DNA of 64,000 bases. It comes from Whalleya microplaca. Its lineage: Eukaryota > Ascomycota > Sordariomycetes > Xylariales > Xylariaceae. Shown one piece after another: positions 19,538 through 32,410 of this stretch. Both the position numbers and the translations under genes were made by a program. How positions within the stretch are numbered: position 1 is the stretch's first letter; every line of letters starts with the position of its first letter. The stretch is taken from assembly GCA_022497155.1 (NCBI GenBank), contig MU385715.1, positions 186,001 through 250,000 of the forward strand. Direction: 5' to 3'. The notes beneath the pieces are model-generated. The model worked only from the letters and a program-made list of their open reading frames with translations, ran no database searches and was not told the origin of the DNA.

Positions 19538-22324
19538 TCAGTTCCAACCAAGAGAGTTTTCAGCGGCAACCGGCGCTGATATGTTGGCAGTACGTGCCGA
19601 GTTGTTCATGCCACTCCTCCCACTGCCTTGACTGTCGCGAGTGTTCCCTACGACTCCGCCATAACCAGGACTGCTTGTGAAATCACGGCTCAGCAGTGCA
19701 CCACCCATAAGAGCTGGGCTACCCGTCTGCCGCATATCGGATGGCGAACCCACCGAACTGGTACGCTGGTGCTTTTGCTGCTTCTTGCGCTTGTAGCGGC
19801 GCGCAATGATGAACATGGCAGCACCATAAGCGCCAGCAACACTGGCGGCACCAACAGCAATACCAGCCGTCATTCCCTGTTGTGCGCTCGTGGTCTTCTC
19901 TCCTGGTCCCTGACTATTGAAGGGGTCGTTGTTGGACTTGGGCGAATCAGTTGAACCGGTGCCGCTGTCCCCTGTAGAACCAGGCGCGCCCTCCAACGTA
20001 GAACCGGGCATGATACCGATAGCCGGGTTAATCTCGCTGGTCAGATTATATACAAGTGGGTCAGGGTTGCTGTACAACGCAGCATTTGGTATGCCGATAT
20101 CATCACCCAGCTGGCTAACACCCTCGCTAGGATAGTAGACCAGAGCCTGAGACGTAACATATCCCAAAAAGCCTTCGGTATCATAGGGCACGATGGAGTA
20201 CATGACAACCCTGTCGAGGTCATAGTTGCCACCATAGGCAAGGCCCTTAGGAAGGAGATCAAACATCTGGGAAGCGGCCAGAGGCTCATTCACGAGGTGT
20301 CGGTAGTTCTCGCCAAAGAGGAAGGATATCTGGACCAATGTGGAGCCTTCGGGTTGCTCCGGCGGCACTTCCCACGGCGTGAGCGCCTGGGGCCAATCTT
20401 TTGGAATACCTGTGGCCGTAGGCGTCTCCCCAGTACTAACGGTATTAGTAGAAGGCTGGACAATGATAGTGGTTGGAAGCCAAGACTCCGAGTCCGTGAT
20501 CGTGGCAGTCACAGGGACGCTGGTGACCCCAGGTTTTGATGTGGTGGTAGAAGTAGTGAGAGGGGCTGTAGTAGATTCCACGGTCGAAGTGGACACGGGC
20601 GTAAACTGCACATAGCTGGACTCAGCACTCGTGGAGGTTGGTGCAGTCGTATTCAGAGGAACAGTAACAATACCCGACGACTCAGAAGTTGGGGGCTGCG
20701 TGGAAGGAGCTGTGCTGTTAGCCGAAACCGTTGGGAGAGTAGAACCCGGAGTCGCTGAAGTGGTGTTGGCAGGGACTGCGGTTCCTGGAATCGACAAGGT
20801 CAGAGGAAGGCTGAGGGTCTCTGATGGGGCCGAGCTCGATTCCGTCGCGTTCGCAATTGGCGACAAGGTACTTGAACCGCCGCCCAAGAGGGGCGGTAGT
20901 GTCAAGAGAGGAGCGTCCGAACTAGATTGAGTAGGTGCAGTACCGGTGAGAGGCGGGATAATACCGCCCAACAGGCCACCGTCACTGCTCGTAGTAGGCT
21001 CTGATGAGTTCGCACTCGAAGTCGTTGGTGGGAACAGACCGCCCAGAAGACCACCATCAGTGCTAGTAGCAGGTTCTGACGAGTTCGCACTCGGCGTTAG
21101 TGGTGGTATAATACCGCCCAAGAGACCACCGTCGTCAGAAGTCGTAGCGGTTTCCGATGCGCCTGCACTCGACGTAGTCAACAACCCGCCCAGGAGACCA
21201 CCATCAGTACTGGTAGCAGTTTCTGACGCATTTACACTCGGGGTTGGTAAAATGCCACCTAGGAGACCGCCATCGTCAGAAGTGGCACTGGTTGCTGATG
21301 CGCCTGCACTCTGCGTCAGTGGTGGTATAATACCGCCCAAAAGACCACCGTCGTCGCTAGTTGTAGCGGTTTCCGATGCGTTCACACTCGGGGTTGGCGA
21401 TAAAATGCTACCTAGAAGACCGCCACCCGTGCTTGTACCAGTTTCCGTAGGGTCCGCATTCGTTATGCTCGGGGTCGTCAGCAAACTTCCCAAGAGACCT
21501 CCATCGTCCGAAGTTGTTGTAGGTGCAGCACTTGTGCCCGTTTCCGTAGCGTTGGCTGTCGGTGCCGGATCGAGAGCGCTCGTGGCACCACCTACGACAC
21601 CGTCAACAGCGCTTGTAGCGTCACTGACGACACCGCCAACAGCGCTCGTAGCTCCGCCAACAACACCGCCGACTGCACTTGTGAGTCCATCCCCAATACC
21701 ACCAAGGAGACCACCACCGCTGGAGCTCGACGATGGTGTTATTACGCCAGTAGGAGCGAGGAGAATACCGGAAGATGAAGAGTCCACCGTGGTCGTCGGT
21801 GTGGTCGCAGATTCGGCCGCGGATCCAGTCACGGCTCCAGACGAAGCCGGCGCCGTAGATGTCGCATTGGCCGTGGCTGAACTTGAGCTTGATTCCTTAT
21901 CACCCCCTAAAATCGGTGGAATGTTGACACTGGGTAAGTTGAGAAGTGGTGGTGGATCTGACGTTGTCGCGCTAGGACCTTCACTTGTTTCTGACTGCGG
22001 AAAGTCAATATCGCTAGTTGGGCTAGAACCTGTCGCGGACGCCACAGTGCTCGAAGTTGCCGACGTGGAATCACTGCTCTCCGAATTTCCCCCCAGAATA
22101 CTCGACAGTAGATCGGATATCGTGTCCTTCTTGGTGGAGGATTGTAACGTGGAATCGGACGGCTCACTCCGTGTCTGCGACGCCGAACTCGTGATGGTGT
22201 GATTAGTGTATTGTCTCTTGACGTGCCTAGGAAAGTAGATCTTCGGTCTATTTTGAGGCGGCTCGGCGGAGGCTAGAGAAGCGGTGGCCAAGATGGCGGC
22301 CACCACCAACGCACGGGAATGCAT
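19538..22324 (-). CDS. MSB2: MSB2-type signalling mucin
   Basis: Single exon, 928 codons, ATG at 22324. Layout: signal peptide (MHSRALVVAAILATASLASA), then a long Ser/Thr/Pro-rich mucin region (about 40-640) with two repeat blocks. A conserved extracellular domain (about 662-775) follows, with VQISFLFGENYRHLV, NEPLAASQMFDLLPKGLAYG, VVMYSIVPYDT and NPDPLVYNL...INPAIGI. One membrane span (about 816-838, GMTAGIAVGAASVAGAYGAA) leads into RRYKRKKQQK and a cytosolic tail of about 88 aa ending ISAPVAAENSLGWN. This order, and the Hkr1/Msb2-homology-like domain in particular, matches fungal Msb2. These plasma-membrane sensors act upstream of Cdc42/Ste20 and a Kss1-type MAPK cascade, and in plant pathogens they help recognise surfaces. 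The mucin part is expected to be O-glycosylated. It faces the 11-kb spacer. Confidence 0.8.
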   Translation of the reverse strand: MHSRALVVAAILATASLASAEPPQNRPKIYFPRHVKRQYTNHTITSSASQTRSEPSDSTLQSSTKKDTISDLLSSILGGNSESSDSTSATSSTVASATGSSPTSDIDFPQSETSEGPSATTSDPPPLLNLPSVNIPPILGGDKESSSSSATANATSTAPASSGAVTGSAAESATTPTTTVDSSSSGILLAPTGVITPSSSSSGGGLLGGIGDGLTSAVGGVVGGATSAVGGVVSDATSAVDGVVGGATSALDPAPTANATETGTSAAPTTTSDDGGLLGSLLTTPSITNADPTETGTSTGGGLLGSILSPTPSVNASETATTSDDGGLLGGIIPPLTQSAGASATSATSDDGGLLGGILPTPSVNASETATSTDGGLLGGLLTTSSAGASETATTSDDGGLLGGIIPPLTPSANSSEPATSTDGGLLGGLFPPTTSSANSSEPTTSSDGGLLGGIIPPLTGTAPTQSSSDAPLLTLPPLLGGGSSTLSPIANATESSSAPSETLSLPLTLSIPGTAVPANTTSATPGSTLPTVSANSTAPSTQPPTSESSGIVTVPLNTTAPTSTSAESSYVQFTPVSTSTVESTTAPLTTSTTTSKPGVTSVPVTATITDSESWLPTTIIVQPSTNTVSTGETPTATGIPKDWPQALTPWEVPPEQPEGSTLVQISFLFGENYRHLVNEPLAASQMFDLLPKGLAYGGNYDLDRVVMYSIVPYDTEGFLGYVTSQALVYYPSEGVSQLGDDIGIPNAALYSNPDPLVYNLTSEINPAIGIMPGSTLEGAPGSTGDSGTGSTDSPKSNNDPFNSQGPGEKTTSAQQGMTAGIAVGAASVAGAYGAAMFIIARRYKRKKQQKHQRTSSVGSPSDMRQTGSPALMGGALLSRDFTSSPGYGGVVGNTRDSQGSGRSGMNNSARTANISAPVAAENSLGWN
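20940..21500 (-). repeat. Coding repeat block in the MSB2 mucin region
   Basis: Within the mucin (about residues 275-461), eight or nine degenerate repeats of roughly 17-26 residues have the core DGGLLGG followed by I/L-I/L-PP-L/P-T and an A-S/N-S-E-T/P-A-T linker. The copies differ mainly by small in-frame length changes. A second, shorter block at about 21580-21690 repeats a SAVGGVVGGAT unit four times. Confidence 0.85.
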
Positions 22325-25300
22325 TGTGCTTCAGGATTACGTTTATTCGTCCACAATCAGATCGTTTCTTTCGTATCGATGGCGACAATTGAGCCGCGTC
22401 AAGTTTGTAGGTCAGATCGTCTAATATCGTGGCTAGCGGAGGCGTTAGCCTCGTTGTTATATTTATTATATGGCGGAGGCAGAGAGCTGAAGTAGCCAGC
22501 TTACTATGTCAGGGCAATTTTGGAACGAATGTACTTGACAAATATGTCAAAGAATGGATGCTATCACAGACGTCAGCTGTTTCTCCTCTCACTCTCACTC
22601 TGTCCCCTCTCGATGCTTGGATGGGTGAGGCACGCATGAACGATCCACAGCAGATCGCCAGAGGAGGCAACCCAGCTGGAGAGGGACCTGGCTCCCGATC
22701 TCTTATCGTTGCCACGAATATGCGCCGGCGGGTTGGCTCACCTTGTTACTAACAAGCCAGATAGTATAATTTGTGAGAATATTGTTTCTAAACGAATGAC
22801 AAGACGAATAAATCGTCAACTAAAAATTCCGAATTAACTGTTCGATGGTAGATGGTATTGGATTCGCAAGGATTTGCAAGGGTCGGTTTAATGCTCAGCG
22901 ATACATCGAGTCGTCATCAGATTGGCCAGGGCGAACAATGAGTGAAGGCTCACGAGGGAGTCAACGGGATCATCGAGGCGCCGAGGGAGTATTGTCGTCG
23001 AAAGGTGCTCCTTACGAGGTCGGCGAAGGGAGAAAAAAAGGAAGGACAAGAGGTGAGGCGGAGACGAGAAGGCGAGAAAGGTGAAGGGGTAAAAGAGAAT
23101 TGGGTGACAGGCCAGCAGGGCAGGCACAGAAACGACGGCGGAGGAGACCAGACGAGACTAGCGAGGGACGGGAAAGTGAAAGAGGAGTTGGGGCAAGGGT
23201 GGGCAGGGATCCCAGGGTGTGCCAGGGTACCAGGATGTCAAGGGTGTGGTGCCGTGTGGTGTGTGTGTGTGTGTTATTGACCAGGCAGGTGCCAGGGGAC
23301 GAGAAAAAAAGACAGGAGACAGCAGGAACAGACTGGAAGTACGCAGTATGTACATCGACAGGGGTAAGAGAGGCAGGCTAGGTAGGCAGGCAGGCAGGAG
23401 CAAGATATGAATGGTACGTGAGACCAATACCAGACCAATACCGAAGGGGGCCTAGTCCACAACAAGTATTCTTGGTGTCGGAGATTGAGCTTCTTGTCTT
23501 TAGGAAACAATGGGTCCCATGACCATGATCCTGACCTTTGATCTCTGATGAATCGGCTCGAGGCAGGACTGTGTTTTTTTTATTAAACCACCGAAGCTAG
23601 CTGGCGTTTCGTTGTTTGAGAGAGAGAAAAAAAAGATGAAAGTCATCAATGTGCGCCCGTATTGCCGTATTGTTGAAGCGAGGATCAAAGGTGTTCTAGT
23701 TCTAGATGGCCGCTGGGCTGATGAATTGAATGAGAATTGAATGGATTGTTTTAAAAAGTTCAAGTCAATTCGTAGACCGAAGTGGGCTGCTTGCACACGT
23801 CTACTCTATCTTCGGTCTAGCCCTTCCTGTTGTGTTATGTAGGACAGTGCAGTGCTGGTTCTTCTTGCTAAAGATACTTACCTTTCTCTCGCTCGGGCCA
23901 ACTCCCGGCTTTCGAAGGGAAAGGCAGAAAACCAACCTAAGGGTGGACTTTGGGGATTCGGGCTTGGAATGGATGCTGCGAGCTGCTGTTAATCGCCTGC
24001 TACCTCGCACCAACGCGCACCATGCTGTAGCAGTTGGTATGTAGTATTGAACAGCAGACGTAGAGGTACTGTAGTATGAGAGGAGAGGGTGTATGTACCG
24101 CCGCCTGCATGCGCTATACCATGTACAAGTATGCACATTGATGCTGATAATGGGGTGAGGAAGGGGGGCTTAGATGGCTGCAATGGCTGCACGTATCTAA
24201 GACAAAATACCTTGGCCCCCAGCCCAGGATACATCAGCGCTAATATCATTTTCTCTATTTTACAGCAATGCTTCAGGTGCCACATGCTGGCCGAATAAGT
24301 CGATTGCGTTATTGACGGGTAATTAGATTTCATGCTCAATTCGTCGACCCTGGCCATCCTCCGCCCTCCTGATTGGCCCGGATTCCTCTAAAATAGCCTT
24401 TCCGCCCACATGTACATTGGCTCCCGTCCATTGCTTCCATTCCCTTATGCGCCTTATTACATACTGCAACGTAGAACCTACTGCGAGTACAGCGACACCT
24501 GAGTCAATCTCCCTATCCTCAATCTCCTGTGCATGTCTACTATACAAGTATATGTATTGCCAATAAGAACACCGCCATCAGCATCTGCATGTAGGTACAT
24601 GACATACTACGTAAGTAGGAAACGGAGAGATGTTGGCTCGACGCGTTATAGAGCTGGAGCTAGGTAGTTATCGTACTGGTTATTTATTAGAGCTAGGAAG
24701 TCAGAATAAAGTGACGGAGAGCTTGTCATTCATGTTTGGGTATAGTACAAGAAAGCCAATATTGAAAGTCATGCAAAAGAGTTATTTTCCCGTCAGCTCG
24801 GTTGTTCGAAGATCTAAGCCCCCGTACCCCATGTTCTCTGTTGAATTTGCATACTGCAAGTAGTACATAGTAATACGTCCTAGATGAGCCAAAACTCCAT
24901 ACTGTACTCGACCGAAGCACGAAACAAACTGTCAATCAGAGTCTCCATTTATAATAATATATATGTGTGTTCCGTGTCTCTATCGATCTCGGTCGGCAGC
25001 ATCGTTTCAACCTTGATTTTGAATCCAAACCTTCAAGCTGTCTGGTCGTTCATAAGGACAGCCGGATTAGGAAAGTCGAGTACTACTATGTATGTGTGTG
25101 TGTATATATGTATACCTAGGTATGCTTTGGAGAACAGATAATCTTGCATCGTCGAACAAAAAAAACACTTTCTGTTATTTATTATTTATTATCTATTAAG
25201 AAAGGCCTGCGCGTGTGGCATTCCATTTACCATCCATCTCAGTCATCCCGTGTCCACACGTTTTCTCCCCTGCATCAAATCCTTCGGAGTATTGTGCAGA

Positions 25301-27676
25301 TTCATCTCCTCTCACTGCCAAAACAGGACAAGATGTGCAAATAGCTATGCAGCGTACATACGCAGTACGCAGCACGAGCAGCCACGGGTTGCAACAGAGA
25401 CGGTTGACAATTATAGCATTCAATCGCCGTTCTCCCACGGTCTGCTACTAATAGTAATACCTACTGCGCACTGCGAGTAGATGATGCTCCCATACTGCAT
25501 ATCTTCTTTCTCCGCGCAAGAAGGTTATTGTGCACGACTTATTGTAGAATCGAAATCGTGCAACACACGAGCCATGCCGCCCACCATGGCGATCGAAGAT
25601 TTGAACACGAGTCTCGAGAACAATGGGGAACTCCTTATCAAGCAAGGCAAGTAGCAAGCAGGCGCTTCTGCTATGGTGCTATGTATGGGGTGCTGTGGTG
25701 GGTGTGAGGCGCAGGCCTTTGCACACACAAAAAGTACCTCGTAGTAATAAACCGTAATGTGAATTGCGGATCAGATCAGATCTGCCTCCTGCACTAGGTC
25801 GCTGACTAGTCCCATCAGGTCGCGAAATAGCGATGCGATGTCTAGCATTGAATCCACCAGAGAGTTCTAGTTACGAAAAACTTTCCACACAGCTATCCAA
25901 CTTCTGTGCCATACACGTGGGAGAGCTGTGGTGTCACTGCATCGGCAAACAGCCTGTTTATCAACTTCTGATCGCGGAAGCCGTGCCTAGGTAATGCCAA
26001 CACGTTCTACATATACAGTATCTTGAGTATCTACCTCCTATATGTGAGATACGTCCATACATGTACGGATTAGTACATTAGGTATACTACCTTAGTCATG
26101 GTCCATACGCAGTACGATACTGTGTCCACCACTATGCGTAATCAGCTTAGATAATGATAATTGCGTGGCCCTTGCAGCTCATTCTCGTGGCCCGAGCCGG
26201 ATTGACCAACGTTCTTACATTCGCAAATTCGTTACTTGCATCCAACACATGTATGTAGGGCTTATGTTGCAGAGGAGAGCTCGTCTGGTTGTCAGTGCAC
26301 GACGCGACACCGATCCCATCGTCCTACATGCCACTCTAGCCTGTCTAGCCTAGGTAAATCTAGCTCCTTTTCTTACTACAATGACGATCTTCACGCCTAG
26401 ACTCCCCTGACTCCGTAGCAGATCTCCATCTTCCTCCGGAGATCAACAAGATTCGCCAGCTTTAAAATAAAGCATCGGGCCCGTCTGATGAACGTTTCTA
26501 ACTAATCGGTTCCTGCTACCCTACAAAGTAATACGAAGCCGTGAAACATGCTGGAGCAGACAGACGGCTGAACGGTGTGGCAGACAACCAGCAATCCGGA
26601 TGCCGCCATCTTACCGTAGTACTCAGCACTACTACATATGTAACAGTTGCAGTACGTACTCGCAGTAGGAATCACGATTATATGCCGAGGAACTGTGGAT
26701 AAAACCAACAAACGCGGCAGCGCGGTCAGCTTTGCTTCTTTCCTTGGCGCTCCTGGCTTCTGGCTGCTGACTAGAGTGACCTATTCCTACATTAGCTCAG
26801 GTCCAAATCTCCAAGTGGCGAGACCTGAAGCTCGCTGTTCCTGACTAGGCCAAATAGGTTTACGCTTGTCAAGAGCTTACATGGTCTCGGGAATTGACTG
26901 ATGCACCATTTAGGCCAGCCGCAGCAGGTTGGATGCCATCATCAAATTTGCCGCAAGCCTAACCAAGCAGCTGCCAAGCCGATGGCTTCTTCATTCCGCT
27001 CTCCGTCACAGGCTCTCCCATTGACCACGGTGTGCTGTTTTGTTCTTGACCACCGCACACCACCGCACACTATCGATGACCCCATTTTGGCTACCACGTA
27101 GTAGTAGGTAATAATAGGTGATAATAATGGTTTGTATAATGATGCCGTTGTGTTCGCCCACGGTCTGCGGTCTACTGGCTTCACAGTGGGCCGGATCATC
27201 CGACTACCCATGTGCCGCTCGAGTCAGCTTGCAGTTCCCGCCTCAGCCTTACATACGATGGTAATCGGGAATAGCCTCCTACAGGAAGACTTCATTTCGC
27301 AGCGCGTCTAAAGGAGCAGCAGTTATGATCATAGACTCCCGCCCAGATACCAAGAATTACAGTGCGTCTACGAGGGAGTTCCGCCCATTCCACGTTGCTT
27401 CCTATGTCTAATAACTCCGTGGAATTGTATGATAGACAAGCGAGATGCCTACTGTAACCACGTTCTGCAGTGCCGCGGATAGTAACCCAACAATCCGTGA
27501 ACCAACAGCCAACATGATATCTGCGCTGACCTGACGCATGCATTAGGGGCTAGGAAGGGGCCATATCTCCTATCCTAGGTTTCTACAGGTCCCGATAGCC
27601 GACCTATCCCGGCGCCATGCGACTTGGTATTGTTGCTGCCGGAAACGGGGTGCTCGTTTTCCGTCTTGATTAAAAT

Positions 27677-27710
27677 TGTGTGTGTGTGTGCGTGTGTGTG
27701 TGTGTCTGTG
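27677..27710. repeat. GT dinucleotide microsatellite
   Basis: About 17 GT units with a single C interruption, in the long spacer. Confidence 0.9.
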
Positions 27711-30700
27711 TCGGCTGTAAGTGCTTGAATCTAGTCAATGATCATTAAGCATCTACTGTAGAATCACCGTGTCCTAACTGTACATGTACTTCCCCATTCT
27801 CAGCCGCTCATCCAAAACGCATCGATCGGAACCTGCACCGACTAGAAGAGGCACAGCAGCTCTTCCGGTGCCGATAGTAACCGTTGTCTGCTCGACGGTT
27901 TCAGGTCGCATTCAGCCGTATCTGTATACCCGCTACGAAGCCCGAAGAATAAGTTTGAACAGAGCAGAGACATTTTGACACGAAGCCATGACGACGCTTG
28001 ATAAAGCCGTTAGAACAGCCTCAACTTGAGTGAAACTGTTGGCATCACTACTAATCTAACTTCGATGCCAATTACGTTGAGACGTAGACCGCGTCACTTT
28101 CATCCCTGAAGTGTTATTTCACCCTTATGTAGTGATAGCCAATGCCACTAGAAAATAAACAGCATCTTTTCAGCTTGAACGTCCTCTCGTATTGACCTGA
28201 AGGTCTCTGGCTACCTGCGGCAAAGCCTGAGCCTAGTTTTGGAAATCGCTAATCATGAAACAGCCTCACCCAGGCGGATTACAGGTGTTCATCCAACACC
28301 AGAAATAATTATACATATCCTATACTCGTATCCAGGACTCCAGATGCTACGACGCTATACGAGTAATGTATATGTTTCCCGGGTCAAGTCTGATTGTACG
28401 AAGACACGATGGTCGGCCGAAGTAGTATGTGGCTAATTATCTGCCACCAAATCCATGGAACTAGCTATTAATTAGTGATGCTTTGGGATCTGATTGTAAC
28501 GTTCTTAGTCTAGAGCTGATGATAATATGATCTATCTAATAACGTGTAGAATTTTGCAAAATCACATTCACATTGTTCAAGCTAAATGAATGCCCCTTAG
28601 CTTAAGCATGGTCTCTCATCGAGATTCGTATAAGGCGAGAAATCTTCCACCACGGTATATCTCACTACTGGTATAATGTTAAGTGCAAGTGATGGAGAAT
28701 ATAGCAAGATTAACCAAAAAAAACCTTTTATATCTCAGGACCCGAACTTGAGAGTCCCGCAGCAAGAATATAGGTCACCTTGTTGCGCAATCCTCTTAAA
28801 CTGCGAGCTCACCTCGGATTACGATTGCCAAAGACTGGAGTTGGTAGAGGTACTAGTTCATTATTCTGGATGTCTACAGGAAGGGTACCGGTGTAGCTAG
28901 TTATTATGGTTATGCGCTGTGCTGACAGGGTGGTTATACCTATCCCTAACCCCATGCTTCGCAGAACCAGCGTGTTTGTTTAAACGTAGATAGACCTTGC
29001 AAGTTTCAATAGTATTTGGGCATTGACTTCATGAGTGCCTACTTCCAATGACCCTTCCTGTGTGCAAACTGACACACGACTGAAGACATTCGATCAACCT
29101 TGTGTTAATTTGAATTGATCCAGGACCCCCAACAACGTATGCTGGGTAATTCCCTTGACTTACCCCTTAAACATGCCCACGTAACGACGTAGCTACTATC
29201 CGTACAAGTTACTACAGCAATGTTGTGAAAGCTTGTGTGTTCGTCATAAGGATGATAGCAGGATGTGATAGACAGAGAAGGTCACCGCCGCGTACAAGAT
29301 GATCAAAGCTTCTACGAGGACCTCATCTTCTGGGATAATGCCGTATCAACATCCGAATTCTAACGTCATTTCATTTGAATGAAATGGCGTGCTTCCCAGA
29401 GCCTGACAAGTCAACAATGGAGTCAACGGCAACCTTACTTTGGTCACTCATCCGTCTCGAAGCACGCCAAAGAACACCTCCAAGTTCCGGGATGTTACGT
29501 TAGACTGCCGAAGGACATAATGTTGCTTTAAACCGCCGGTGGCCTCGGTACAGTAAGGGGGAATATTGAGACGGTGAATCATGGGATCAATGAGGAATGA
29601 TAAATCATATTATACACAATCACGGAAACACACAAGATAGATACGAACTAGAATAGTGATCGAAAGAGACCAATCCGCCTTAGATTGATGGTAGATCTTC
29701 AATATATGTGAATCAATATCTTGCATACTTCTAGGAAATTGTATATTTTTCTTTAAAGCCGAAGGCGTTGAAGACATCATACTGGTACGCGGATAAGGTT
29801 TATTAAAGTTGGCTGTCACCATTCCTTACGTGATCAAGGATTGCTAGAAACTGCTACCGATCTCTGGAACTGGCCATCTGCAGACCATGGGTCATTCAAG
29901 AGCTTACCGAGATACAGTTAAATGAGGCGACCCATAGGGACTGGATATCTGATACCTACGTCACGGACAAGCCGATAGGCCTCTAAGCGTCTTCCTGCGA
30001 ACATCCCATCCCATTAGAACCAGTCATCAAGGTATTTGCTCCACGGCCGACAGATAGCTCCAAGGGGAGTAGCAGGTTGACGTGGCTGTAAGATACCATG
30101 GGGATTAAGGCGCGGCTCCTGGCTACTGACCAAGGTAATCGGCGAGAACTTGGGCTTCCCTCCGAGGCGCTGATGAGGGCCGTAGATCCGCAGAGCCCTA
30201 GGAGGTTTTAACCACGCTGAGCAGATTGTCTTGCATACTCGACAGCCCGAGACATGCAGAAGATGACAGGAGAAGGCTGACGTCCGCCGTACCCCCTCCC
30301 ACCTTTCGCCTCGTTTCCAAGAATCTGTCACGGTGGGACGATCTAGATAGCACTCGCTCGGCGCGATGAATGCCGTTTCTTTCACCGGAGTTTGCCATCC
30401 TCCGGAGCAAACATCATGTGAACGGCTTGATGCATCTGACCCAGATCAGTGAGGTGATGTTCAATGCGGATGAAGTAAGTGGCCGGCTTGCAGAGATACC
30501 TAGATCGTTGCTACAAGCCTTCACCTTAACCCTAAACGGTAATTGTGCTCCGCTTCATGCCTCATGCCCCTATTGAGGACCGGCTACGTAGGCAGGCTGA
30601 AGCAGACAGGAAGCAAGTTGATGATGTCAAGAAAAAAGTGATATAAATACCACATACTACGGGTGTTTGCTCAAGTGGCAAAACAGCATGCTATAGAGGT

Positions 30701-32376
30701 CCTCTTCGGAATATCATGTTATTGGAGCCAGCAAGGTGCATGATGATGATGATGATGTCGGTTTCCCTCGATAATGGTGGCGCCTTCTTGACTTTGCGCC
30801 CTCACTTATTATCAGCTGCCTGCCAGTATCTCGCGAGTCCCCGGAGCGTAGTACGAAAATGCCCGGCCGCCTTCTGATATGTGACGGACGCCTATCCCTT
30901 GCATCTGTCGCTTTAGGTTATTCGCTACGCTAGCTAAGGGTCTTCCAGCCGGCAAATAATGTTCTTTTGACAATGAACGGGATACTTTCCGATACCGAGA
31001 CAGGTCCCAGCATCATGGAGGCGGTCAAGCTACCCTTGATGTTCGCATGCTTTTTTTTCATACCTAATGTGCGGAGTCCCCGGGAGGAACGATTCTGGGC
31101 AAAATGGCTTACTGCACCCCATTCGAGTGGCTTACTCTTCGCGTGCGAGAGATAAATGTGATCTGTCAAGGTGTATACTATCGAACATTCGAACATACCG
31201 AGACTTCGGGTTACGTGATTTGCAGCTGGTGCTTCCGTGTCGATCCACTATAGTCTTTCTTGTGGGGCCGACCAGATTCCATGTCATACTGCACATGCCA
31301 GATTGATATCAAGTCTAACTATACTTAGGACTATCGCAAGCAATGCCTAAAATGTGATGGAAGATGCCATGATGACAGCAAGGATGCATCTGCAGACCCG
31401 TTGACTCTGTCTGTCGCCTTAGCCGCACGAAAAGTGGAAGCGTTCTAACAACGTCCGTGTATTACAAGAAAATGGAGAAGAGGCTTGATGGTCAGTGGTG
31501 GGCCTAAGTAGTCCAGTATAGTTGGGAAGAAATAATAAACAGGGTGACGTGAGGTATAGCAGACACCGGGTCAAGATTCGATATCGAGGACGGGTTTACA
31601 TTAGCTTGATAGACGAGATTAGCGACGTGCTTGCTGGATGTGTGTCCGTGGAGTGGAGTGGCACAGGAGGCTGCAGATGAAGCTATCAGCTGACTTCTCA
31701 CAAGACCCAGCAGGTCGTACGAGAGATAACATTACATTGCGAGGAGCCGAAGAAGGCTCCCAGACTTGGCCACCTCTGGAACTCATATTGCGACATTAAG
31801 GGTTCCCAAACGAGGGACGACGCGATTTCGTCATTGCCCACTGCCGCCCATGTCCACATGCGCACGCGACCATGTCCCGCCCGGGCTTTTCCAGGCACAG
31901 CGGGCGGCGCAGGACCACGTAACGCACGTAGCCCGGTTTGCCGGTTGTTGTAGGCGGGCTAGGGGACCCTTTTTGATGAGACGAATGGAACGCTAGGTAT
32001 GATGCTGCAGTGGCTGCCAGGATTACCACGATCGGCCTAAGTTTCAACCAACCCCACGGATAGCCCCGCACGTCAAGAAGATAGATCTTCAACGTTGCTG
32101 TTGCTTAGGTCGGTTAGGTTGCTACCGCCTTGTTTTGTTTCGGCGCGAGTCGCCAGCTAGTAATCGGAAACCTGAGGTCATGGAGGTCTACGTACATGTG
32201 CCGAAGAAGTGGAGATGAAGGTTTGTGGTTTGTGGTTCGTAACTAGGTTAGGTAGTTCGTGGCTAGACATGTAGAGAGATACCTACCTGCTTATGAAAGG
32301 GGCAGTACGGATTATACGTTCTAGTATCGCCTATCATCGCAGACATGGACTTCTTGGAAGCAGAGGATACCAAATT

Positions 32377-32381
<5 letters not shown>

Positions 32382-32409
<28 letters not shown>

Positions 32410-32410
32410 G
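32382..32410. repeat. GA dinucleotide microsatellite
   Basis: About 14 uninterrupted AG units, in the long spacer about 1.2 kb upstream of FKBP12. Confidence 0.9.

Noticed and set aside
20946..22202. 418-codon open frame on the plus strand
   Set aside because: It is the antisense mirror of the MSB2 mucin repeats; repeat composition keeps the opposite strand open. The translation is low-complexity with no domain.
31796..32092. 98-codon minus frame with an N-terminal hydrophobic segment
   Set aside because: It starts at an ATG and is GC-rich, but it has no recognised domain, no splice partner and no neighbour support; transcripts would be needed.
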